This document shows positions 12,299 to 20,950 of a stretch of 64,000 nucleotides of DNA, one piece after another (the first letter of the stretch is position 1; the number at the start of each line of letters is the position of its first letter). Location of the stretch: contig OX439133.1 of assembly GCA_949318235.1 (NCBI GenBank), forward strand, positions 9,990,847 to 10,054,846, read 5' to 3'. The notes under the pieces were generated by a model. It was given only the letters and a program-made list of their open reading frames with translations, made no database searches and was not told the DNA's origin. The DNA is from Ecdyonurus torrentis (Eukaryota > Arthropoda > Insecta > Ephemeroptera > Heptageniidae). The position numbers and the translations under genes are program-made.

Positions 12299-15200
12299 TT
12301 TTTCTCCATAAGCATAATGTTAAATTAGGGGACCCTTAGCTTCCTCCGGGTCTCCCCGCGCGCTAAACCGATAACCTCCAATGGAGGTAAAGGGTTGTTT
12401 TTAAAAGGCCTGTATCTCTGAAATGGAAACGTTGACCCCCCCCCCCCTTTTTTTTCTTTTTTTTTTATGTCAGTTAAAAGTTAATTGTAACAGGAACCTT
12501 TGATAACCATTTACCATTTCAGAACTTGTATATTGTTGAGAAAACATATTCAAATTAACTTATTGGGGCTTTATAAAAGTAACTTTAATGTAATAATATG
12601 AAATTTGTATTCAACATTTTACATGGTAACTCTTCTAAATTTTTACCTATTTGGGGTTATCTTATTCTTAAATATCGGTACCACGGACGTACGCAAGGAG
12701 GGGGGTCCGTAAGGTCTGAGGAGGGACATTTTTTGCGGTTCAAAAGCAAATCCTATACAATTTGAGTATAGAAAGGTGAATTGAACTTTTTTTGTTGAGT
12801 TTCTGATATTTTTGGAAAGAGCTTTTAAAAATTTTGAGGCGTTATTTTTTCTTACGACGATTGGAGCATGCGAAGTATTTTTAATTAATTTTTGAAAATC
12901 AGACTAGAAAGCCTGTGACGTCATCAGTTCACTTTTTTCTCGGCAAACACTAATCGTTTGAGGTTCAGTAACCAGTTTAATGAAATCAGCTCGTCCTCAG
13001 GATTTCAAAAGACTGGCTACTGAACCTTCTACAGTCAATACTTTCCGAAATAAATGCTTGATTGATGACGTCACAGGCTTTTTTGGCCAATTTTCAAAAA
13101 TTAATTAAAATTAAAAATACTTCCCATGCTCCAATCGTTCTAAGAAAATATATAGCTTCAAAATTTTTTAACGCTCTTTTCAAAATTGTCATAAAAAGTG
13201 GGGGTTAAAAAAATTCACCTTCCTCGTAATATTTTTTTAGGGATTCGGTAAGGTATGGTAAGGTATATATCCCTAAAAAAAATATATTATATTGATAATC
13301 AAATTGAAAGTGTTTGGCTTTCGTGTTTCACCTTGTTATATAAGCAGTAAACTGATATTTTGATAAGGAATTCGGCTGGACCAGGACTCGAACCCGGATC
13401 TTTGGTTTCCCAGACCACTACTATGGTGGGGTTAGACCCCCCTGTGACAAAATCCTGCGTACGTCCTTGTCAGTAGCAAAAATCACATTTTTCTGCCTTT
13501 ACATCCACATTTAGTGTAATCACTAATCACCATGGCCAGACTAATCATCAAATTAATTCACGTGTGCTCTACTTTTATAGTGGGATTTGAACATAAAAAA
13601 CAACCAACCAGTATTGATCTAAATGCAGTCCGGCTATGTTTTCAAGTATTCCTCGAAGGACCAGAAACTGGAAAGTTCAAATATATTATCCGGCCAGTTG
13701 TATCTGACCCTATCTATGACAAAAGTAATATATTTTGATGGAATACTGATTTACAGTATTATAAAACAATGTTCACCCTACATGAAAAAAAAAATGTAAT
13801 TCTTATCCCATCTTATAGGTGAAGTGAAAAAATTTCATCTTTATTATCTTTAGTTTAGCTATGTTAGTAGTACAGTACAGTGCTATGTTTCCTTCTCTCT
13901 GGCCAAGAAGCTAAAGCAGGTAGAGAGAGAGAGAGAGAGACAGAGATAAAGGATTGAAATACAAGCTTTCAGTTTAGGAATAAAATTTGAACGTGATTCG
14001 ATTTTACGTTTTACGTATATAAATAACATTTTTTGAAAAATGACTTTAGCAGATATCCGTTTATGATTTTTTTATGAAACATTTTACAGGCTTTTTTTTT
14101 CCAGGGAAAGGCTATGTAAATTTTGCTACTTTTATAATTCATAGTATAAAATAATTTAAGATGTAACACAAATTTATGCAACAGATAAAATTAGGTTTTA
14201 TGTTTATAGCAATGTTTTGTTATTTAAATGCATTATTTAGCACTTTGTTTGGTCAAAGAATTAATACTATAACATTAATCTTTCAACATAATAAACATTT
14301 GCTTTATGTATTTTATTCACTGCTAAAAATTTGGCCCCGAATTTTCAGAAAATTGGCTGCAATTTTATGTTAGGAATTTTGCTTACGCGTAGCTGAAATT
14401 TCAGCAAGGCTGACAATCAAAGTCAGCACGCTTACTTACGAGTCAGCAAGCTTGCTGAAAGTTTATCAAGTTCTCTGGCTGACATTTCAGCAAATAAGCT
14501 GATATTTATGTAAGCAAATGGAACTTAGGTTTCATTTTTTGTCCATAAAATATTATTTATCTTTTTTTCTGACAATATACTGTTTTTATTGTATGATAAT
14601 ATTGTGCTATATACTCAAAGTTCAAACACTATAAATATACCTCACCATGTAATACAACTGATATATAAAATATTTATAAAATGCACAGAATTATATAGGG
14701 TGTATGCGGATGTCATCATATTTATTGCGCTTGGAGGCCATACTGTAGTGCATAAAATTGCTCAGCATAGGACAAACTTCATATAAGCCAATTTTCTTTG
14801 GGAAATCTGTTATTTTTTTTGTTATTTTTCTCACACACTTGAGATACTAATTCAACATATTTACAGCATCAATGCTCTCAAAAATATTGCATAGTGTTTT
14901 TAAACTGGCAAAATTATTTTTTTTTTCTATGCCACCCATGTTATTGAGTTATCCAACATGGCGTCAACTTTAACATGAATGCATAGACCCTAATATAACA
15001 TAAAAACTTTGATTCTTTTCAATAAGTAAATAAATTGTAATAAAAAATTATTTAAAGAAAAGAGGACAGGATAAAAAGAACATTTTCTAGATTTATACTA
15101 CAATTATTTTTATTTATAAATTATTTATAATTGTAAACAGAATTAGCATTTTGAATAAACTTAAGTAAGTGATTGCATGGTAAAAGTAAGTAAAAAGAGT

Positions 15201-18200
15201 TTTATGTGTTTTTAATATCACTTTCTGCATATATAGGGGCAGTAAATTTCGTGAGACCTCTTTCTCGCTAGCTGGCTCTCCCGTCCTCATGGTGGCATCG
15301 TCTCCACTCAACAGCACACAAAATGCAGAACTCTAAATAAAATTTTTATGTTTTACAAAAAAAGTAATACGTTAAAAGAAACTTAAAATTTTATTTAAAA
15401 ATAAAACTTAAGCAATTATAAAATTGATTACTGTACCTAATAGGCCTGTTTTTAATTGTTATTTAATATTATTACATACCTCTTAAACTAATGGCGGAAA
15501 ACTTTTCAGCCGGTGTTGAGAATGTTTAAAACTTTTTTTTTGTTTTTCCCTCACAGTTAGCACTGCTATATTCCTGCTGCACTGCTGTATTTCCAGTATG
15601 TGCCCTGGAACTGCCTCGTCAGTGTTCCAGCTTTAACCAGTCAACTCATAGTGTCACTGTCTCCTCTTAACTGAGGATAGCTAACATGTAATGTGGGGCG
15701 TGGAAAACAAGTTGGCATCTTAGTGTCGATAAGACATAAACCCGGTCGCATTGGCATCAGTATTTCTACGTACTCGGATTAAACTGAATGAAAGAGGCGC
15801 TCAAACTGAAGGACGCTATACCTCTCCACCCTTTAACCCTTGTACTCATTTACCTTGACGCTATAGAAACGTCAAAGCCATTGCCGTGACAACGGAGAAC
15901 AGATTAGTCTATGCAAGCAGGTCTAACGCTAGTCACATGTCTCTAAGCTAGAGTTGTATAGTCACTAATCCATCATACTGTACTTTAAAAAAAAAAAAAA
16001 AAAACTTGTATGTCTGTTGAATACAAGTATAATAACACTCTACTTTATGTATGCTTCCAAGAATCTTATATTTCTCTTTTTTTTTTTTTTTTTTTATTAT
16101 TATATTATTATTATTATTATCATTTTTTTTTTCTCATCTTGAATGTGGGACTTAATGTAAAAAATAATTTTGTGTAAATTAACAAAATTAGAAGATTTGA
16201 ACCTCATAAATTATACTCATCTTAAAGGAATAGACCAGAGAAAAACATAAGCCTTTATATCACAAAACACTTAACAAAACACTTTATATCACAACTATAG
16301 CTCCATAGCAGTGATCAGAATATTCGATTTCTGCAACCTGCACAACATTTTCATACTAATTTTTGCATGTTTCTGACGTCATAAACATGAATTTATAAAC
16401 ATAAACAAAGAAATTATACGGAATAGTAAGATTAAATATTGAAAATTTGAGGAGCTAATAAATATGCTTGCCATAATTGCAGAGTACAGTATTCCCAAAG
16501 ACAGCGAAGTGAAACTAAAGCATTATACTTCATGTGCACAACCCAAAATAGAGATTGCTTTTTTTTTTTCCTGTTTTTTTTTTTTTTTTATGATATGCAA
16601 AAAAATACTTTTGCTAGTTATTTTAACAGTAAAAAAGATAGGAGAAAACATAGAACCAACATTTTTCTCCCTTTCTCATTGAAATTTGCACGAGATCAAA
16701 ACCTATTTAGAATAACACTTAAGAATATAACTTACCATTCCCTTGCCTCTGGTTTGTTCCGTGGCTACATCTGCTATGACAGCCAATGAGAGACTGACGT
16801 TGCCTTTACTAGCTCCACCCACAATCCTGGCCAGGACAAACAAGGCAAAGTTACTGGACATCACCCATAGTATGTACGAGAATGCAATTCCACCCTGAAA
16901 TCAACAAATTTACTATTATTAACAACACTTTGGAAGTTGTTTGAAAAATAAGAATGTACACAGTATGAAATGCAAAAGGAAGTGTATGAAACAAGGTACG
17001 AGACTGGAGGAAGCAAGTGAAGCATGTCAGGATAGGAAGTTGTGGAGGTCTATCACTGGGTCAGGATAAAACATCTGTGTTTTGTTGGCTTACCCCGAAA
17101 GGGATTATAGCTTCATGATATGTATGTATGGATGTTACAACACTTTTTTACATTAAATTGAAAGGAAAAAAGAAACCAGCAAGAGTCTTTACATAATGAA
17201 GAAATGTTGATTAGTTTGATGAAAAATCTTGACTGCACAGACAACAGTGATTCCATGAACCCTGTTTTCTTACTGGGAAAAAAAAATCTATTGCATTTTA
17301 ATAACCATCGTTGATCGTTATTTTAGAAGCAGAAAACAGGGTAGAGCCCATGATATGGGTAGAGCCATTTGCAATGAATTATTTAAAATAAATTTTAAAA
17401 TTCTTAGAGGGACGTAAACTGCAACCTCTAGTCAAACCTTTGCTGTTGTTTTTAATTGTTGCAAGAATCAATATGACAGCTCAACTACGGAAGTTAAATG
17501 CATTTATGAAAGGAAAAAAAAAAAAAAAAACTTTTATCATAAATTTGTTAATATGTGGGAAAAAAAGAAAAAAACATTGCTGTTAATGATACTAAAATAA
17601 TAGAAGAGAAATAGGGGGAGAGAAATTGAAACATATTGCAAAGCAAAAGTCTATAATTCTCTATATATAGGCCTAACTATCAAAATTAGTGAATTTTGTT
17701 TTGCATTAATTTTTAATACACAGTGCTCTAATTTGTCTCCCGCTATTTCTATCCTATTGGTATGTTGCAACAATTAAACAAATACTTCATTGCAAGTGGT
17801 CCACTTAACATTTAAAATACTTCAAACTAACTTTCTTACCAAGCATCCTAGTAAAGCAGGTTTACGTCCAAATCTATCTGAGAGGCCTCCAACAATAGGA
17901 GCAGATACAAATTGTAGGAAGGAAAATAGTGAACCGAGAAATCCTGAAACATTTAAAAAACAAAAATGTTAATTGTATTTTTTTTTTCTTCCCCAAATCA
18001 AATATTAACATAATTTTTCTGTTGGAAAAAAAGTTGTTGTTTTTTTCTTTTATTTTTGAAAGGCAGACCATTTTATTTTATTTATTTTTAAATAAATTTT
18101 TGCAATTAAAATATTTTATTAAAGAATTTTATTATACAGTAAACTCAATTTTGTGAAGTTCAATTCTGTGAATTTCTTGATTTTGTGAAATGCTTAGTTG

Positions 18201-20269
18201 GGTCTGCAGCAGACTTTGATATAAGCATGGCAATGTTAAAATTCTCAATTTTGTGACTTCCCTTGTAATTTCACAAAATCAAGAGTTTACTGTATACTTT
18301 TAAGTTTTAACAAATAGCGGATATAAAAATTTGTATTCCAAAGTAACAGGTTCTTATATAGACAATAAAAGTCATGGTATAAGATTATGTGGCACAATAC
18401 TATTCAAAATTAAATTCAATAGATATAAATTATATAATGTTATACAAACTAAAAGATAATGGAAATTGGAAAACATTGAATTGAAAATAAATAAAAAGGA
18501 GAATATCCTCTAATTGATATATGTACAGTAGTTAATTGTGACTAGGGATCAAATGTTCTAGAGTAGATGGGTGTTATTTTTTATTATTATTTTAATTATT
18601 TTTTTCTTAATGGATAGGAATAATGAGTCAATAAAATATGATATACTTGTTAGTATCTTACACTAAATTAAAGACACATCATTATAAAACAGCATCGGAC
18701 TTACTCATGGCATTTTTCTTTGTTTCTACAAAAGATAAATTAAATTAAGTAAAATAATTAAATTAATTACCTCTTTATTAAATTAAAAAATATAATATGC
18801 AAATCTGGAAAAAAAAACTCTTTAAAATAAGGTACAGTATAATTATAATATAGGCCTATTCATGCAATTTTTCAAGAAAAATATTAAATTGTAAAAAAAA
18901 AAAAAAAAAGAAAAAGAAAAAAGTAATTCAATACGATTTTTAATTTACCGTAATTCTATACTCTTGTTAGTATGTAGCATGATTTATATAATTTGTTTTC
19001 CCTGATATATTATTTGAGCTGATATAATATAGAAAAACAAATACTAATAAAAAACTAAAGATTAGATTAAAAAAGGCTTTATACAAAATTGTACTTTCTT
19101 TTTATCACGTACGAATATGTGCCAAAAAGTTTATCTTAAAAACAACATAAAAAATATAGATTAGAAAATACGTGACAAATATATGAATTGAACTTTTTAT
19201 TATTATATAATAATTCTATCATTTTGTTTTAATAAAATTAAAATAAAATTGTATTTGTATAAAATTTCAGTGGGAGGTAAAATTTATTAAAATTGACATG
19301 ATTTTAATTGGTTATAATTGGATTTAATTACTTGACTTATAATCGTGAGTCATGTCTACGCTCACAATGAGGTGGACCATGCTTGCTTTAGGGTATGACC
19401 TTAATAGCATCGTGGTTTCAGATTTTAAGAGATTGACCTAAATAATGATCTAGAATTTGTTCTACATTCTTAAAAATAATAATAATATATATATATAAAA
19501 AAGAAACATGATGTACCCCTAATGCTCGGCAAAGAAAAAAAAAAGTCAATCAAAACATGTTAAAGTATGTCTAGTATCCCTCATTTAAATTTTTTCAAAT
19601 CCAATGTAGTAATTTTCAAAAAAAAAAAAAAAAAAAAAAGTTTCTCGGACCATTGGAATAATAGGAAATTAGAGGTCCCACGCCTTTTCTAGCAAGCCTC
19701 TGATTGGTGCTATGTCACCGCCAGTAAGAAGCATTTGAAAATCTTTTAAGAATCATTACGTTGTTGTTGTTGTTTTTTCTTTACGCTTCGACCAAAAAAA
19801 GTAAATGGTCTGTAATTAACAAACAAACATTAGGGACATTTTCTTGATGCACCTGGAGGTTGAGTGATTGGCACTCCACATAAAAATTTGATTGCCACAA
19901 AAAAAATATATATATATAAATGTAAATAAGAAAAATACTTACCACCAAAAAGAACAGAATTATATCTATCCGGAACTCCAAGCAAATTTTGACAAAATTG
20001 TACTTGTCTCAATAACCATTGAAACAAACCACTGTCATCTTTCTGTCTATAAAGATCCATTAACGATGGTAACAATGGTAAAATCATTGTAAATGCCAAA
20101 AGATCGAGTAATAATGAAACGAAAACGACCATCATCATTGGATGTGATTTTGAATCCACATCTTTCGTTGGTTTTGTTGAATTTTCTTTAGCAGCCGGAC
20201 TTGCAGTTATTTTTTCAGGTGGCGATTCATTTAATTTCGTAGATCTTCTCGTTGTAACCATTTTTGTTT
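2115..20269 (-). CDS. MFSD10: MFSD10-type major facilitator transporter, nine coding exons, complete
   Basis: This is a polytopic membrane transporter of the major facilitator superfamily; the human orthologue MFSD10 (TETRAN) is an organic-anion or drug transporter. Exons on the minus strand, in order: 20,269-19,943; 17,943-17,840; 16,894-16,736; 7,048-6,866; 6,470-6,365; 5,777-5,557; 4,686-4,578; 3,346-3,209; 2,194-2,115. All junctions are GT-AG and phases agree, giving 472 aa (human about 455). The ATG is at 20,261. It is preferred over an in-frame ATG at 20,291 because a splice acceptor ends at 20,270, just upstream, excluding the outer ATG. A charged, Ser/Thr-rich cytosolic N-terminus of about 40 residues precedes TM1 (about 41-66). 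The MFS motif between TM2 and TM3 is intact ([11 protein letters not shown], about 125-135). The SKGNVSLS and [12 protein letters not shown] segments match human MFSD10 closely. The third coding intron (about 9.7 kb) contains the plus-strand Rel exons. I saw no clear AATAAA just after the stop. Confidence 0.95.
2300..2470. repeat. Low-complexity AT tract in the last MFSD10 intron
   Basis: ATT trinucleotide runs and a poly(T) run of about 28 bases interrupt a short duplicated phrase containing ACACATAAGCTGTGTAAAAT (near 2,240 and 2,410). Two exact TAGGCCTA octamers lie here (2,324 and 2,434). Confidence 0.6.
2751..2811. repeat. Short palindrome with ACGGCCGTAAGTTGCA arms
   Basis: The arms ACGGCCGTAAGTTGCA and their near-complement GCAACTTACGGCCGT face each other across about 30 bases. 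Long poly(T) runs flank it on both sides. It lies in the last MFSD10 intron and is probably a decayed or minimal foldback element. Confidence 0.7.
2837..2973. repeat. Foldback element with CAGCATAAGTTTG ends
   Basis: This inverted repeat of about 137 bp has ends near CAGCGTAAGTTTGAATTGCC and a loop around a degenerate GATCAGTTAT/ATAACTGAT core. It is followed by a poly(A) run of more than 25 bases. No coding capacity. Confidence 0.7.
3631..4020. repeat. Foldback family C (AACCAGCAAGGGCCTTACC arms), copy with GAGAGATGGAGTG core
   Basis: A long imperfect inverted repeat of about 390 bp in an MFSD10 intron. The outer arm carries GTTAGGTATGATAAATTTGA, AAAGGATAG and AACCAGCAAGGGCCTTACC. The inner arm carries GAGAGATGGAGTGTGTTATG and its complement. 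A second copy with the same core is at 51,885-52,335. Other copies keep the outer arm but have a different core (29,950-30,350; 36,790-37,045; 55,525-55,793). Confidence 0.8.
4206..4330. repeat. Foldback family D (GCAAAATTGCAAGCAC), copy 1
   Basis: The arms around GACGCAAAATTGCAAGCAC face CTTGCAATTTTGCGTCCC across a loop of about 20 bases. A better preserved copy is at 57,581-57,748, and both are followed by GCTTTAATTA.AATTATC. It lies in an MFSD10 intron. Confidence 0.75.
5867..5960. repeat. Foldback family C, end fragment
   Basis: A degenerate end of family C: AAAACTAATAAGTGCTTTACC followed by AAGGAAGTCTGTAGCTAGG and GATGGCATAGTTAAC. It resembles fragments at 11,268-11,335 and 55,005-55,080. 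It sits in the MFSD10 intron just upstream (minus sense) of the exon at 5,557-5,777. Confidence 0.5.
7880..8117. repeat. MITE with AAGGTCCATA terminal inverted repeats
   Basis: The ends AAGGTCCATATAATAAAGAG and CTCTTATGGACCTT are inverted. The interior of about 240 bp has no open frame of interest. It lies in the third coding intron of MFSD10. Just left of it (7,600-7,760) is a weaker inverted repeat around AAACGTAAAGACGTGC and GTTTACGTTGTTTGACGC. Confidence 0.65.
8396..8712. repeat. Foldback MITE family A, copy 2
   Basis: The same ends (AAAGGCGTAGAACACCTTGA and its complement), the same CATTTTGTGAAT arms and the same GC-richer core with opposed ACGTCA motifs as at 1,060-1,362. The right end runs into CCTTTAA. 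Confidence 0.85.
8831..8905. repeat. GC-rich repeat fragment beginning CAGTGGCGG
   Basis: CAGTGGCGGTCATACAGAGG followed by a run of GGGGCGGATATCCCCGGG stands out against its AT-rich surroundings. CAGTGGCGG-type ends are common in hAT-like non-autonomous elements; that family assignment is inference and no partner end was found nearby. Confidence 0.4.
9569..9745 (+). promoter_or_regulatory. Candidate promoter and untranslated first exon for the Rel gene
   Basis: A GC-richer island about 0.8 kb upstream of the first recognisable Rel exon. It contains an exact TGACGTCA (9,588-9,595), a CCAAT box (9,615-9,619), a reverse CCAAT (9,573-9,577) and a possible splice donor (GAGA|GTGAGC near 9,738-9,743) that could join to the acceptor at 10,508. 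No protein similarity is visible in it. The role is inference from position and motifs. Confidence 0.35.
9868..9942. repeat. (TA)n microsatellite
   Basis: About 36 uninterrupted TA units. Confidence 0.95.
10102..10157. repeat. (CT)n microsatellite
   Basis: About 28 CT units between the candidate Rel promoter and the first Rel coding exon. Confidence 0.95.
10509..13738 (+). CDS. Rel/NF-kB family gene, DNA-binding half of the Rel-homology region only
   Basis: Three plus-strand exons encode an N-terminal Rel-homology domain: 10,509-10,723, 11,845-12,088 and 13,581-13,724, with matching phases, GT-AG junctions and no stops. Recognisable blocks are [40 protein letters not shown] and DPIYDK. These place it in class II (RelA/c-Rel/Dorsal) rather than p50/p52. 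A plausible start is the ATG at 10,556; translation into the exon from upstream is also open. The base-contact loop reads RFHYECQG instead of the usual RFRYxCEG, so the second Arg is His and the Glu is Gln. I found no exons for the dimerisation (IPT) domain, nuclear localisation signal or a transactivation or ankyrin region anywhere downstream. If the last donor is not used, the frame ends at TGA 13,736-13,738 after SNIF, giving about 189 aa, with AATAAA at 13,979. The gene is nested opposite to MFSD10. It could be a short isoform, a partial duplicate or a pseudogene. Confidence 0.85.
10785..10865. repeat. Foldback family C, end fragment
   Basis: AAACCATCACGGTTAGGTAT followed by GATAAATTTAAAAGCAAAGG matches the outer arm of family C. 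It lies just after the first Rel exon. Confidence 0.5.
10912..11250. repeat. TTAA-flanked MITE family B, copy 3
   Basis: The most complete copy: TTAAGGCAGTAGGGGACCGA at the left and GTCTGTACCCTACTCCCTTA at the right, about 339 bp, in the first intron between Rel exons. No open frame of interest. Confidence 0.8.
12180..12420. repeat. Dispersed repeat with central poly(A)
   Basis: A phrase around GTCTAGTATTTCTCATTTAA, then AGTAGTTTTCTCAAAAATC, a poly(A) run and a GC-rich right part. Diverged copies are at about 19,540-19,710 and 24,770-24,905. Confidence 0.55.
12685..13466. mobile_element. Non-autonomous element with GGACGTACGCA ends containing nested palindromes
   Basis: GGACGTACGCAAGG at the left faces CCTGCGTACGTCC at the right, about 780 bp apart. 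Inside is a second long inverted repeat (about 12,810-13,187) with GGAGCATGCGAAG-type arms and opposed TGACGTCA motifs. Inside that is a third small inverted repeat (12,962-13,029, AGGTTCAGTAACCAG ends). This nesting gives a relative order of insertion. It lies between the second and third Rel exons. Confidence 0.6.
13372..13425 (-). ncRNA. tRNA-like 3' half (tRNA-derived SINE piece)
   Basis: On the minus strand the sequence reads like a tRNA anticodon arm (loop CTGGGAA, T33, possible anticodon GGG, four paired stem bases) followed by a T arm around GGTTCGAGTCC, the RNA polymerase III B-box. The D arm and acceptor stem are not convincing, so this is more likely a SINE fragment than a functional tRNA. 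Confidence 0.4.
13979..13984 (+). terminator. Candidate polyadenylation signal after the short Rel reading frame
   Basis: AATAAA about 240 bases after the in-frame TGA at 13,736-13,738. It would serve a Rel transcript ending in the third exon. Such hexamers are common by chance in DNA this AT-rich. Confidence 0.3.
14390..14515. repeat. Local inverted and direct repeats of TCAGCAAGC
   Basis: GAAATTTCAGCAAGGCTGAC, AGTCAGCAAGCTTGCTGA and GCTGACATTTCAGCAAATAA are interleaved direct and inverted repeats of the same word. No gene is visible. Confidence 0.5.
14693..14996. repeat. MITE family E (TATAGGGTG ends), copy 1
   Basis: About 300 bp with inverted ends (TATAGGGTGTATGC against GCATAGACCCTAATA), matching 49,171-49,453 through ATTGCTCAGCATAGGACAAA and the CAAAAATATTGCATAGTG region. 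Partial copies occur at about 38,690-38,852 and 41,455-41,505. Confidence 0.7.
15590..15990. repeat. GC-richer unclassified segment sharing a phrase with 7,230-7,290
   Basis: The phrase CAGTATGTGCCCTGGAACTG, then CAGCTTTAACCAGTCAACTC, occurs here and at 7,230-7,290 with about two differences, so both are copies of a dispersed repeat. The following 340 bases are unusually GC-rich but have stops in all frames and no recognisable protein. Confidence 0.5.
16222..16410. repeat. Repeat family F (about 340 bp, TTAA-flanked), truncated inverted copy
   Basis: TTAAAGGAATAGACCAGAG followed, in opposite orientation to the others, by CCATAGCAGTGATCAGAA and TTTCTGACGTCATAAACATG. Full copies are at 58,840-59,193, 60,246-60,588 and 63,033-63,353, and an interrupted copy is at 55,792-56,348. 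Confidence 0.7.
17249..17352. repeat. Foldback family G (GTAAACCCTGTT), diverged copy
   Basis: GAACCCTGTTTTCTTACTGG facing GAAGCAGAAAACAGGGT. Better copies are at 37,143-37,270, 44,634-44,741 and 61,455-61,565. Confidence 0.5.
18135..18294. repeat. pogo/Tigger-like MITE, copy 1
   Basis: TACAGTAAACTCAATTTTGT at the left and ACAAAATCAAGAGTTTACTG at the right are inverted, with TA at each edge. Related elements are at 55,082-55,270 and 59,483-59,645. The TACAGTAAAACTC-type end resembles pogo/Tigger transposons; classification by end sequence only. Confidence 0.65.
18470..18711 (-). mobile_element. Diverged single-arm copy of the hammerhead retroelement, cut near the ribozyme cleavage site
   Basis: This segment aligns with one arm of the palindrome at 52,872-53,889: TTGAATTGAAAAT, CTCTAATT, GACTAGGGAT, then TTATAAAACAGCATC and GACTTACTC. 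It lacks the ribozyme core and promoter. On the minus strand its first shared bases (GCCATGAGTAAGTC) correspond to bases 4-6 after the predicted ribozyme cleavage point (UAAGGCCAAGAGUAAGUC). It sits in the first coding intron of MFSD10, in the sense orientation of that gene. Confidence 0.65.
19540..19710. repeat. Dispersed repeat with central poly(A), copy 2
   Basis: Matches 12,180-12,420 through GTCTAGTATCCCTCATTTAA and a poly(A) run of about 23. It lies in the first coding intron of MFSD10. Confidence 0.5.
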
Positions 20270-20625
20270 CTGGAACAGTAATAATATGCATACTTTTCTA
20301 ATGGATATACAGTGCTGTACTAATTACTAATCTCAATCCTATAGAGAACGGCGCTCATCATTTTGTTATTTATTATGTAATGTTTTTACGAGTGTTTTAA
20401 TTAGAAAATAAATTAAATAATAATTACTTCAAAATTTCTAAATAAAGCAGTTATAATTATAATATATTATACTATAAAATAAATACATTAAAAATGAATA
20501 CATTCATAAAAAAACATATTTTTATTGTTTTTGTAAACCCGGAACAAAACCTATGCTTTTATAACCTCATTTTTAAAACTAAAATTTTAACAAAAGTATT
20601 AAATAATATTTAATGATATACATAC

Positions 20626-20760
20626 CGTTTTATAGCCGAGTACTTCAGAAATGCACTTGTCTTCTTTATCTTTTAAGTTTAAGTTAAATAATACCTTAAT
20701 TATTCATTTAACCTGCTTTTTAATTGAAATTTTACCGTTCCAGCTGTGTTTGACAACTTT
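20626..20760 (-). other. MFSD10: Probable untranslated first exon of MFSD10
   Basis: A donor (ACG|GTATGT, intron starting at 20,625 on the minus strand) pairs with the acceptor CTGTTCCAG just before the coding exon that starts at 20,269. The upstream limit of the exon cannot be read from sequence; 20,760 is a guess. Confidence 0.45.
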
Positions 20761-20950
20761 CGAGGGCAATGACACGTTTGACAAATTAGACAGCATACTC
20801 CACCTATTGACAAGAAATTTAACTTTGTAAACTTTTCCATTTAGTGCTGCCACGAGCGTCGGTTTTTGAAAGTACGTGAAATTTTTATTATTTTGCGCTT
20901 GCGCAAATTTTAAAACAACACATTTTTATCAGCTGCTCAAGGATTTCGCG
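20760..20950. promoter_or_regulatory. Shared head-to-head promoter region of MFSD10 and MRPS2 with NRF-1-like site
   Basis: The two genes diverge from a few hundred bases. TGCGCTTGCGCA at 20,894-20,905 differs by one base from the palindromic NRF-1 consensus (YGCGCAYGCGCR). NRF-1 drives many nuclear genes for mitochondrial proteins, which fits MRPS2. No TATA box is evident on the MRPS2 side. Confidence 0.5.

Noticed and set aside
15114..15317. Minus-strand frame of 67 codons ([17 protein letters not shown])
   Set aside because: The first 25 residues look protein-like but there are no supporting splice sites or similarity, and the rest is AT-rich noise; not supportable as a gene.
20261..20291. 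Upstream in-frame ATG of MFSD10 (adding ten residues)
   Set aside because: A good splice acceptor ends at 20,270 and a matching donor lies at 20,625, so the upstream ATG is probably intronic.
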